Shown here one piece after another: positions 37,433-45,098 of a stretch of 64,000 nt of DNA (the first letter of the stretch is position 1; each line of letters starts with the position of its first letter). The DNA comes from Kribbella turkmenica (lineage in GTDB: Bacteria; Actinomycetota; Actinomycetes; Propionibacteriales; Kribbellaceae). The stretch is from the NCBI RefSeq assembly GCF_004348725.1, contig NZ_SMKR01000001.1, positions 52,073 to 116,072 on the forward strand, in the 5' to 3' direction. A program made the translations under genes and the position numbers. The notes under the pieces were generated by a model, which was not told the origin of the DNA, ran no database searches, and was given only the letters and a program-made list of their open reading frames with translations.

Positions 37433-38198
37433 CTAGTGCGGGATCCGCCCGTACCGAGCAAGACAATGCCAGACCTGCTTGATCGCCTGCGCCGGGTGCA
37501 CGCCCGCACGGGCGGCGGCGCCGATGACAGCCGGGGTCAGCTCAGTGACCGGGCCAGCTCCACGATGTCGGGCCCGCGGTAGCCATCATCGAACACGTCC
37601 GGCGACGCGCGAAATCCCGGGTGGAACTCGATCGCGCATCCAAGCCGCCGAGCCGTCGCCTCGACCTCGGTGCCGGCGAAACAGGGATCGAGTACGAGCG
37701 CTTCCACGTCGGTGTCGAACCGCACCGGGCCGTGCACCTGCGCTTCGACACACTCGTCCAGATCGTCGTACCCCGACTCGTCGGCCATCCGGCACAGGTG
37801 CGGCAGCAGCGCCGCGTCGCCCAGATCTACCGGCTCCCGGTACGAGTCCGGGAAGCAGAACGTCGTCCGCTCGACCACTTTTGGACGCAGCCGAACGTAC
37901 GACGACCCGAACCGGATCGCCCCGCCGTACGGATCGGCGCGCCGTTTCCACGCCCCGTACACCGGACGATCCGCGGCCGGGCGATCGTCGTACCGCCCGG
38001 CGAACAGCCGACTCTCCCACCGCCACCGACCCCACCGGGAAACGCGGTCAAGCCCCCGTTGGAGATTCCGGTGGCGAACTGGGACCGGTAGAAACCGTCA
38101 CCAGCCATCGACTCGATGACCATGCCACCCCGGCACGGCCAATCAGGATGAAACTGCAGCGTGACAGCCACCCGGTCGACCGCCGACAGCTCCTCCAT
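37433..38198 (-). pseudogene. DUF3626-like gene with two frameshifts
   Basis: Three frames together spell one DUF3626-type protein. The N-terminal part starts at ATG 38198 (FHPDWP, YRSQFATGISNGGLTAFPGG), then the frame must shift near 38025-38032 to continue WESRLFAGRYDD, VYGAWKRRADPYGG and VHGPVRFDTDVEALVLDP. A second shift near 37548 restores GAAARAGVHPAQAIKQVWHCLARYG up to the stop at 37433-37435. Both shifts are consistent with single-base losses. TAGGAT sits 6 bases upstream of the ATG, so the promoter is still recognisable. It is either a recent pseudogene or the product of base-calling errors in GC runs. Confidence 0.72.
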
Positions 38199-38252
38199 GC
38201 AGCGATCCTACGAATCACCGCGGTGGCAAATGAGCGGTGGCGGGGGTGGGGA

Positions 38253-39287
38253 TCATCCCGAGAGGTGCGAGACGTTGGTCCAGGCTGGGTCTGGGGTGAC
38301 GGCGACGGTGACCTTGCCATGGGGCCAGCCGGTGGTGGCGGCTCGGAGTTGTCCGCCGGCGGGAGTTGTGCCGTCGACGTAGTAGTGGAGCGTGCGGATG
38401 CCGCTCGAGGTCTCGTGGGCGAGCAGGCTGCCGGAGCCGCCGAGGCGGTCGGTGAGGTGGTCTTCGAACTGACGGAGCTCGTCCAGCATCTCCGCCTCGG
38501 GCAGGCCGTCCTCGCGCTGGACCGGGTAGACGATGGAGACGGCCGCGTGGGTGTCCAACTGCGGCCGGCGGATCGAGCGGAGCGGGTACTCGGCGGTGGC
38601 GATGACGCGCCGGCCGTCGCGCGTGCCCTCGAGCATCTTCCAGGCGGGACTGCCGTCCGCCAGCGTGTGCTCGCCCGCGAACGCCGCGACCGACGGCAGC
38701 AGCGACGAGATCGGCGTCCCGTCCAGGGGTGCGTCGGTGAGGGTGTCGATGGCGCCGACCCAGGTCTCGACCAGTTCCTCGCCGAGGACGAGGTCGAGCA
38801 TCAGGAACGTCACCCGCCGCTGCGTGTCGACCGGCAACGACGCGAAGGCGGGATGGTGGACGCCGACATGGATCGCGCCCGCGTCCGGGTCCGTCGTCAC
38901 CACGGCCTCGTCGATCGCGATCGGCGGCAGTCCGTCGAACCGGATGGCGAACGCGGGCCCGGGCCGGCGCAGGTCGGCGTACTCCCAGGTCTGGTCGGCC
39001 GGCGGTGCGGCCCGCAACCAGCGGCGGGCGGTGGCCCGGAGGCCGGGGTCGCCGGCGGCGGTGACGATCAGCACGTTCTCGGCGTGCAGGCCGGGTCCGA
39101 GCTCCCACTCCAGGTCGGGGTGGATCCGGCCGAGGTGCTCGGCCAGTACGGCGCTCGTCCCGGCCGCCTGCTGTCGGGCGGTGGCGCCGGCGACCAGCGC
39201 GGCTCCGGATCCGGTCCACCAGGACCAGAACGCGCCGATCGGGTCGGCCTCCCCGGTACCGCGCTTGCGACGCTTGAAGATGGGCAT
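38253..39287 (-). CDS. DUF695-like domain protein
   Basis: The 344-residue soluble protein starts MPIFKRRKRG with GGGAGG 7 bases upstream. The body has two alpha/beta parts. The C-terminal third (EAEMLDELRQFEDHL, SSGIRTLHYYVDG) resembles DUF695, a family of unknown function, and the central part has DPDAGAIHVGVHHPAF and FLMLDLVLGEELVETWVG, reminiscent of immunity-type or housekeeping DUFs. No signal peptide or catalytic motif is visible. It is divergent from putB; the open frame that continues upstream is antisense to putB. Confidence 0.7.
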   Translation of the reverse strand: MPIFKRRKRGTGEADPIGAFWSWWTGSGAALVAGATARQQAAGTSAVLAEHLGRIHPDLEWELGPGLHAENVLIVTAAGDPGLRATARRWLRAAPPADQTWEYADLRRPGPAFAIRFDGLPPIAIDEAVVTTDPDAGAIHVGVHHPAFASLPVDTQRRVTFLMLDLVLGEELVETWVGAIDTLTDAPLDGTPISSLLPSVAAFAGEHTLADGSPAWKMLEGTRDGRRVIATAEYPLRSIRRPQLDTHAAVSIVYPVQREDGLPEAEMLDELRQFEDHLTDRLGGSGSLLAHETSSGIRTLHYYVDGTTPAGGQLRAATTGWPHGKVTVAVTPDPAWTNVSHLSG

Positions 39288-39450
39288 ACCACATCCTCCC
39301 CCGACCGGGGTGCGGGCACGCGCTGTGACCGAACCAGTGGACCTGGTGGTGTGGTCCGGGACACACGATTGGCGAGCGCTCGGTTCACGCGCGTAACCTG
39401 CTGACACCACTGGCAATCGGGGCCTGGTGGGTGATGAGGAGGAACACAGA

Positions 39451-40380
39451 GTGCTTCGGCGAGTCCTGCTGGGCATGTCCCGCAGCCCCCAGATCAAGAA
39501 GGCTGTTTCGTCGCTCCCGGTGTCCAGTGGCATCGTCGCGCGGTTCGTGGCCGGCGAGACCGCTCCGGAGGCCGTGCTGGCCACCGAGAAGCTGGTCAGC
39601 AACGGCCTGCACGTCACCCTCGACCACCTCGGTGAGGACGTCACCGACCTGGCCGCCGCGACCGCCACCGCGGACGCGTACCTCGAGCTGCTCCGGCAGC
39701 TGTCCGAGGCGGGCCTGACCAAGAACGCCGAGGTCTCGGTGAAGCTGTCCGCGGTCGGCCAGGCGCTGCCGGGCGACGGCGAGAAGATCGCGCTGGAGCA
39801 CGCGCGGACCATCTGCCACGCGGCCCGCAACGCCGGGACGACGGTCACCCTCGACATGGAGGACCACACCACCACGGACTCCACGCTGGGCATCCTGCGC
39901 GAGCTGCGCCAAGACTTCCCGGAGACCGGCGCGGTCCTGCAGGCGTACCTGCGCCGGACCGAGGCGGACTGCCGCGAGCTTGCGTACGCGGGCTCCCGGG
40001 TCCGGCTGTGCAAGGGCGCGTACAAGGAGCCGGAGTCGGTCGCGTTCCAGGAGAAGCGGGCCGTCGACAAGGCGTACGTCCGGGCGATGAAGATCCTGAT
40101 GAACGGCGCCGGCTACCCGATGATCGCCTCGCACGACCCCCGGCTGATCGCGATCGCCGGCTCGCTCGCCGACCGCGCCAGCCGCCGCCCGGGCAGCTAC
40201 GAGTACCAGATGCTCTTCGGCATCCGCCCGGAGGAGCAGCTCCGGCTGGCCGCGCAGGGCCACACCGTGCGGGTCTACATCCCGTACGGCGAGGACTGGT
40301 ACGGCTACCTGGTCCGCCGCCTCGCCGAGCGTCCCGCCAACCTGCAGTTCTTCGCCCGCTCCCTGATCAGCAAGAAGTAG
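39451..40380 (+). CDS. putB: Proline dehydrogenase, monofunctional
   Basis: Oxidises proline to pyrroline-5-carboxylate using FAD. The 309-residue barrel has the PRODH motifs VSVKLSAVG, VTLDMEDHTTTD, QAYLRRTEAD, RLCKGAYKEP, IASHDPRLI and the C-terminal VYIPYGEDWYGYLVRRLAERPAN in sequence. GTG 39451 is chosen because AGGAGG lies 8 bases upstream; the GTG at 39427 has none. The proC gene, for the opposite biosynthetic step, follows 54 bases later from its own promoter. Confidence 0.94.
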   Translation: MLRRVLLGMSRSPQIKKAVSSLPVSSGIVARFVAGETAPEAVLATEKLVSNGLHVTLDHLGEDVTDLAAATATADAYLELLRQLSEAGLTKNAEVSVKLSAVGQALPGDGEKIALEHARTICHAARNAGTTVTLDMEDHTTTDSTLGILRELRQDFPETGAVLQAYLRRTEADCRELAYAGSRVRLCKGAYKEPESVAFQEKRAVDKAYVRAMKILMNGAGYPMIASHDPRLIAIAGSLADRASRRPGSYEYQMLFGIRPEEQLRLAAQGHTVRVYIPYGEDWYGYLVRRLAERPANLQFFARSLISKK

Positions 40381-40434
40381 ACCGCCTGGTGGGCGCCCCG
40401 GCGTCCGGGCGACCGCCATCAGTAACCTGAGGGC

Positions 40435-41238
40435 ATGACTAGTCAGGTGGCCATTCTCGGGGCCGGTGTGATGGGGGAGACGTTGCTGTCCGGGCTGATT
40501 CGGGCCGGACGGCGACCGGAGGAGCTCCTGATCACCGAGCGCCGGGAGGAGCGTGCCGCCGAGCTGCGTGAGCGGTACGGCGTCGACGTCGTGTCCAACG
40601 TGGACGCGGCCGCGAAGGCGGAGACCCTGGTCCTGGTGGTGAAGCCGCAGGACATGCCGGATTTGCTCAGCGAGATCGCCCCGGCGGTCAGGGCGTCCCA
40701 GACGGTGGTGTCGATGGCGGCCGGCGTGACCACCGGCTTCATCGAGTCCAGGCTGCCGGAGGGTGTCGCGGTGGTCCGGGTGATGCCGAACACCCCTGCC
40801 CTGGTGGACGAGGGGATGGCGGCGATCTCCCGCGGCGCACACTGCGACGAGAGCCACCTCGAACTCGCCGAGAGCCTGCTCGCGGCGACCGGCCGGGTCA
40901 TCCGGGTGCCGGAGAAGCAGCAGGACGCGGTGACCGCGATCTCCGGGTCCGGTCCGGCGTACCTGTTCTTCGTGGTCGAGGCGATGATCGAGGCCGGCGT
41001 GCACATGGGCCTGCCGCGCGGCACCGCGACCGAGCTCGTCGTCCAGACCGTCGTCGGCTCCGCGAAGCTGCTGCGGGAGACCGGTGAGCACCCGACCGTA
41101 CTGCGGGAGCGCGTGACGTCCCCGGGCGGTACGACGGCGGCCGCCGTCCGGGAGCTCGAGGACCACAAGGTCCGGGCCGCGTTCCTGTCCGCGATCGAGG
41201 CGGCCCGGAACCGGTCGCGCGCGCTCGCGGCCGAGTAA
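40435..41238 (+). CDS. proC: Pyrroline-5-carboxylate reductase
   Basis: Reduces pyrroline-5-carboxylate to proline with NAD(P)H. The 267-residue protein has the Rossmann start VAILGAGVMGETLLSGL (4-20), VLVVKPQDM, MPNTPALVDEGM, and the P5CR signature near the end, SPGGTTAAAVRELE (about 224-237). TAACCT lies 6 bases before ATG, so the mRNA is probably leaderless. In M. tuberculosis and Streptomyces, proC marks the start of the same conserved block that follows here (trpS in Streptomyces, HTH gene, epimerase, acyltransferase; recalled). Confidence 0.96.
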   Translation: MTSQVAILGAGVMGETLLSGLIRAGRRPEELLITERREERAAELRERYGVDVVSNVDAAAKAETLVLVVKPQDMPDLLSEIAPAVRASQTVVSMAAGVTTGFIESRLPEGVAVVRVMPNTPALVDEGMAAISRGAHCDESHLELAESLLAATGRVIRVPEKQQDAVTAISGSGPAYLFFVVEAMIEAGVHMGLPRGTATELVVQTVVGSAKLLRETGEHPTVLRERVTSPGGTTAAAVRELEDHKVRAAFLSAIEAARNRSRALAAE

Positions 41239-41306
41239 CACCTTGGCCGCGGTCGTCGTTATCCTTGCGCCGCAGGTTCCTGCCGTGTTCAAGGGATGAG
41301 TCGACT

Positions 41307-41900
41307 ATGGTCCCGCCCATGCGTAATCGTTCGGAGCAGGAGAGCCCCGAGCAAGTCCGCCCTGCCCCGGTGCCCGCCGCCGCGCAGGTGCCCGAGCTGC
41401 CGTGGCGGGTCCCGCTGGACCCGGCGCCGTGGTGGGCGTGGGCCCTGTTCGTCACCCCGTTCATCGCCGTACCGGCGCTGAACTCGTGGCTCTGGATGGG
41501 CGCCCGGGACATGCTCGCCGTCGGCCTGCTGATCATCATCGGCGCCTCGGTCGTCCGGGTGGCCGGCGGTGTCGTGCTCTATCGGGTCGTGCTGACGCCG
41601 ACGGCGCTGAGGGCGCGGACCAGCATGCTGATCCGCAGCCTCGCCTGGCAGGACGTCGACCGGATCGAGGCCGGCGACGACAACGTCGTGCTGACCCGCG
41701 GCCAGGACGAGAACGAGATCAACGGCATCCCCAGGGACCGCGTCGCCGAGGTGGCGGCCGTGATGGAGGCCCTCCGGCAGCAGGCCGCGGACCGGCCGGT
41801 TCGCCGGCACCGGCACCGGCCGGGGTTCGGCACCCTCTTCGTGCTCGCCTACCTGGTCCTCTCGGTCGGCGCGTTCCTGATGCGCTGGCACATCGTCTGA
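41307..41900 (+). CDS. Membrane protein with PH-like domain
   Basis: The 197-residue protein has a Pro/Glu-rich N-terminus, two close transmembrane helices (about 38-55 and 60-85), a bacterial PH-like segment (LYRVVLTPTALRARTSMLIRSLAWQDVDRIE in adjacent strands), an Arg/His-rich loop and one terminal helix. Such proteins are common in actinobacteria with unknown function. Three starts are possible; ATG 41307 has a GGGATGAG site and a TATCCT -10 box at 41260-41265, while ATG 41319 is four codons downstream. Confidence 0.7.
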   Translation: MVPPMRNRSEQESPEQVRPAPVPAAAQVPELPWRVPLDPAPWWAWALFVTPFIAVPALNSWLWMGARDMLAVGLLIIIGASVVRVAGGVVLYRVVLTPTALRARTSMLIRSLAWQDVDRIEAGDDNVVLTRGQDENEINGIPRDRVAEVAAVMEALRQQAADRPVRRHRHRPGFGTLFVLAYLVLSVGAFLMRWHIV

Positions 41901-41941
41901 GCCGCGGGAAAGCGTTGGCCGGGAGAACGTAGGGTCGGGCC

Positions 41942-42844
41942 ATGGACTTTTCCTTGTGGCCCGCCGCCTCCCGGCCCTGGCCCGAAGTGCTCGAGGGTGC
42001 CGAGTACGCCGAACGCACCGGATGGCACGGCGTCTGGATCGCCGACCACTTCCTGCAGAACGGCGACGACCTGTCGGTCCCGGTCAACGAGTGCATGGCC
42101 CTGCTCGCCGGCATCGCGGCCCGGACCGAACGCGTGCGGCTCGGCTCGATGGTGCTCGGGAACACCTACCGCCATCCCGCCGTGGTCGCCAACCAGGCGG
42201 CGACCCTCGACCAGATGAGCAACGGCCGGTTCGTCCTCGGCATCGGGGCCGGCTGGCAGGTCAACGAGCACGAGGCGTACGGGATCGAGCTGCCGCCGGT
42301 GCGGGAGCGGCTGGCCCGGTTCGAGGAGGCCTGCCAGGTGATCAAGGGCCTGCTCACCGAGGAGCGGACGACCTTCGACGGCACCTACTACCGGCTCGCG
42401 AACGCGCCGCTGGAGCCGAAGCCGGCCAACCTCCCGGTCATGATCGGCGCCGCCGGCGAAAAGGTTGCCCTGGGCATCGTTGCGAGGTACGCCGACGAGT
42501 GGAACCACTGGGGTACCCCCGAGCTGGCCGCGCACAAGGGTGAGGTGTTCGCCCGGCACTGCGAGACGATCGGCCGGGACCCGAGGACGGTCCGGCGGTC
42601 CGCGCAGACGATGCTGGAGGTCGTCGTCCCGGGTGACACCGAGGCGATCGAGCGCAAGGAGCGACTCGAGAGCCGTGGCCGGCACGTGATCATGGGGTCG
42701 GCGCAGGAGGTGCTCGACAAGGTCGCGCAGTACCCGGCGGCCGGGATCGACGAGGTGCTCGTGCCGGACGCCTCGCTCGGCACCGGCAACCGCCGCCTCG
42801 ACGCTCTCGAGCGGCTCCGGGAAGAAGTCCTAGTCAAGCTCTAG
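41942..42844 (+). CDS. LLM-class F420-dependent oxidoreductase
   Basis: The 300-residue TIM-barrel protein has the luciferase-like signatures GWHGVWIADHF, RVRLGSMVLGNTYRHPAVVANQAATLDQMSNGR (in sequence, about 65-97), GIGAGWQVNEHEAYG and LPVMIGAAGEKV. Many actinobacterial members use F420 rather than FMN. Substrate unknown. TAGGGT lies 6 bases upstream of ATG, a leaderless pattern. It is convergent with the phosphatase gene, with a 15-base overlap. Confidence 0.88.
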   Translation: MDFSLWPAASRPWPEVLEGAEYAERTGWHGVWIADHFLQNGDDLSVPVNECMALLAGIAARTERVRLGSMVLGNTYRHPAVVANQAATLDQMSNGRFVLGIGAGWQVNEHEAYGIELPPVRERLARFEEACQVIKGLLTEERTTFDGTYYRLANAPLEPKPANLPVMIGAAGEKVALGIVARYADEWNHWGTPELAAHKGEVFARHCETIGRDPRTVRRSAQTMLEVVVPGDTEAIERKERLESRGRHVIMGSAQEVLDKVAQYPAAGIDEVLVPDASLGTGNRRLDALERLREEVLVKL

Positions 42845-43576
42845 GGTCGCGACCACCGGCCAGTGGTCGCTCGGCAGCCGGCCTCCCGGGCGGAGGTGCG
42901 ACACGGCCGCGTCGGCCACCCGCCATCCTCCGGTCACCAGGATGTGGTCGATGCGGTCGTCGTCCTCGGCGCCGGTGAAGTCGTGCCAGCTGCCGCCGGC
43001 CTCGACCGGTACGACGTTGCGCAGGCCGGCGGCCGTCAGCGCCTTCAACGGCGCCGAGTCCGGGGTCGCGTTCAGGTCGCCCAGCACGATCCAGGGCAGT
43101 GCGCCGGCGATCCAGCGGGCGATCAGCCGCGACGACTGCAACTGTGCGACCTCGCCGGCGTGGTCGTAGTGGGTGTTCGCGACGCCGACCGTCGTGCCGT
43201 TGCGGTGCCGCAACCAGACCAGGGTGGCGATCCGGGGCAGGTCCGCGTCCCAGCCGACCGAGCCCGGGGTCCCCGGATCGTCGGACAGCCAGCGGGTCTC
43301 GTGCTTCTCGACCTTCCAGTCGCCCGGCCGGACCAGGACGACGGAGTGCTCACCGGCGCTCATCCCGTCGTCCCGGCCCACGCCGACGATTTCGTACCGC
43401 GGGAACCGCCAGCGCAGGTACTCGAGCTGGTCGGGCAGCACTTCCTGCAGCCCGACCACGTCCGCGTCGAGATGTTCGATCGCCGCCACCGCCGCGTCCC
43501 GTCGGACCGGCCAGGCGTTGTCGCCGTCCGGCGCGGACGAGTTGCGGATGTTGAACGTGGCGGCGCGGATCCTCAT
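42830..43576 (-). CDS. Endonuclease/exonuclease/phosphatase family protein
   Basis: The 248-residue protein carries all EEP core motifs: TFNIRNSS (7-14) with the first Asn, VGLQEVLPDQ with the metal Glu, VANTHYDH, VLGDLNATPDS with the Asp-x-Asn pair, DDRIDHILV and the terminal SDHWPVVATL catalytic Asp-His. It hydrolyses a phosphodiester or phosphomonoester; the target is unclear. Its start overlaps the trpS stop by 4 bases, so it should be co-regulated with trpS by the Trp attenuator. Confidence 0.87.
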   Translation of the reverse strand: MRIRAATFNIRNSSAPDGDNAWPVRRDAAVAAIEHLDADVVGLQEVLPDQLEYLRWRFPRYEIVGVGRDDGMSAGEHSVVLVRPGDWKVEKHETRWLSDDPGTPGSVGWDADLPRIATLVWLRHRNGTTVGVANTHYDHAGEVAQLQSSRLIARWIAGALPWIVLGDLNATPDSAPLKALTAAGLRNVVPVEAGGSWHDFTGAEDDDRIDHILVTGGWRVADAAVSHLRPGGRLPSDHWPVVATLELD

Positions 43577-44541
43577 GGCGCCGATCCTGCCAAACCCATC
43601 GCCCGGACCGCCGCTCGGAGCCGGGGTGTGCTCGCCTCGATGGCCCGGTCCCGGCCCTGGGCGAGCAGGTCGTCGATCGTCCCCGGGTCCGTCGCCAGCC
43701 GCGCGTACTCCTTCTGCAGCGGCTCGATGACGGCCAGCACGGCGTCCGCGACGTCCTGCTTGAGGGCGCCGTACGACGAGTAGGACTCCGCCAGCCGGAC
43801 CGGGTCGCCGTCGGTGCAGGCGGCCAGGATCTCCAGCAGGTTGGTCACGCCCGGCTTGTTCTCCTCGTCGTGCCGGACCTCGTTCCCGGAGTCGGTGACC
43901 GCGCGCATGACCTGCCGGCGGATCACGTCCGGCGGGTCGAGCAGCCGGATCGTCCCGATCGCGTCGTCGGAGTCGGACTTGCTCATCTTCGTGGCCGGGT
44001 TGGCCAGGTCCTTGATCCGCGTCGCCAGGGCCGCCTTCGCCAGCCGCGGTACGACGAACGTCTCGCCGTACTCGCGGTTGAACCGGATCGCGACGTCCCG
44101 GGCGAGTTCGACGTGCTGGTCCTGGTCACCGCCGACCGGGACCTGCTCCGCGCCGTACAGCAGGATGTCGGCGGCCATCAGGCACGGATAGGTGAACAGC
44201 GAGGCCCGGGTCATCGGCCGGCCCTTGCCCTTCTCCTTGTACTGGATCATCCGGGACAGCTCGCCGACGTAGGACGTGCACTCCAGCAGGTAGGCGAGCT
44301 GGGCGTGCGCGGGGACGTCGGACTGGACGAAGACGGTCCCCTCGGGCACCCCGGCGGCGAGCATCAGGGTCGCGAACTCCCGGGTCAGCGCGGAGAGTCT
44401 TCGGGGATCGTGTTTCGTCGTCATCGCGTGCAGGTTCGCGACGAAGTAGAACCCGTCGGGGTCGGTGAACCGGCGGAGTGCGCCGAGGTGGTTGCCGAGC
44501 GTCAGCCGGCCGGACGGGGTGATGCCGGAAAGCGAGGTCAT
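43573..44541 (-). CDS. trpS: Tryptophanyl-tRNA synthetase under attenuator control
   Basis: Charges tRNA-Trp. The 322-residue class Ic enzyme has the HIGH-like TLGN (14-17) in SGITPSGRLTLGNHLG, QSDVPAHAQLAYLL, the Trp-site region MAADILLYGAEQVPVGGDQDQH in order, and KMSKS at 185-189. ATG 44541 is chosen because the protein starts in register with the family; the longer frame runs through the leader hairpins. In Streptomyces coelicolor the auxiliary, indolmycin-resistant trpRS1 (SCO3334) lies near proC and is controlled by ribosome-mediated attenuation (recalled). The leader here indicates the same control. Whether a second trpS exists cannot be seen. Confidence 0.93.
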   Translation of the reverse strand: MTSLSGITPSGRLTLGNHLGALRRFTDPDGFYFVANLHAMTTKHDPRRLSALTREFATLMLAAGVPEGTVFVQSDVPAHAQLAYLLECTSYVGELSRMIQYKEKGKGRPMTRASLFTYPCLMAADILLYGAEQVPVGGDQDQHVELARDVAIRFNREYGETFVVPRLAKAALATRIKDLANPATKMSKSDSDDAIGTIRLLDPPDVIRRQVMRAVTDSGNEVRHDEENKPGVTNLLEILAACTDGDPVRLAESYSSYGALKQDVADAVLAVIEPLQKEYARLATDPGTIDDLLAQGRDRAIEASTPRLRAAVRAMGLAGSAP

Positions 44542-44584
44542 GACAGTGTCCTTCGGTGTGTAAGCCCCACCGAGGACATGAAGA

Positions 44585-44650
44585 AGGCCGCCTCGGCGAG
44601 GCGGCCTCGTGGATGCGTGCGAACACGCGGGGGACCGCCCTAGGCGGCCC
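44585..44650 (-). promoter_or_regulatory. Trp attenuator (segments 1-4)
   Basis: On the minus strand four segments can pair in exclusive ways. Segment 1 GGGCCGCC (44643-44650) pairs with segment 2 GGCGGTCCC (44631-44639). Segment 2 can instead pair with CCGCC of segment 3 (44598-44607). Segment 3 AGGCCGCCTC pairs perfectly over 10 bp with segment 4 GAGGCGGCCT (44585-44594), followed by TCTTC, a terminator. A ribosome stalled on the tandem Trp codons covers segment 1, frees segment 2 to pair with 3, and prevents termination. Confidence 0.85.
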
Positions 44651-44675
44651 ACCACAGCTGCGAGTTCGTGTTCAC
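44640..44675 (-). CDS. trp leader peptide MNTNSQLWWAA
   Basis: An 11-residue peptide with two adjacent Trp codons (44652-44654 and 44649-44651), starting at GTG 44675 and ending TAG at 44640-44642. No ribosome-binding site is present, but TACCCT (minus strand, 44682-44687) lies 6 bases upstream, so the message should start at the GTG itself. The stop codon lies within the first attenuator hairpin. The peptide acts as a sensor of charged tRNA-Trp. Confidence 0.85.
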   Translation of the reverse strand: MNTNSQLWWAA

Positions 44676-44687
44676 CCGACCAGGGTA

Positions 44688-45086
44688 TCCGGAGCGCGGG
44701 AGCCGGCGCCACCCTGGCCTCGCCCGGACGTGACCGCGCGCAGGCTACAGGACTAGACCACGATCCGTAACCCTCCGCAGTCGAAGCGGGGTGTTGATGG
44801 GGCGGTTTCACGATTCCTGTAACGCCCTGCAGTCTTCCCGCGATAGACCGTCTGCAGGGCCACTTGTGACTCCCAGTAGCCATTCGATCGACCTGGTCGA
44901 CCCCGGCAGGGGGAACTGTGCGCGGCCAGGACAGCTGTCGGCTGGATCCGATCCCTGCGGAAGCGGCCGGCGCGGCCCAGGAGGGGTGCCGCGCCGCCCG
45001 CCTCCACTCCTGTCGCTCGGGCGTACGACGCGGCCCGGGAGCCCACCCGGCGAACGTGCCGAACGGTGCCCGGCGGGCGAGGGGGC
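44688..45086. other. Noncoding stretch between trpS leader and acuC
   Basis: No convincing gene is present in about 400 bases. A perfect 9-bp inverted repeat GCCCTGCAG/CTGCAGGGC (44824-44832 with 44852-44860) encloses 19 bases, and several GC-rich short repeats follow. It could be an operator, a small-RNA hairpin or a terminator. The right end carries the acuC -10 box. Confidence 0.4.
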
Positions 45087-45098
45087 TAGGGTCGGGGC

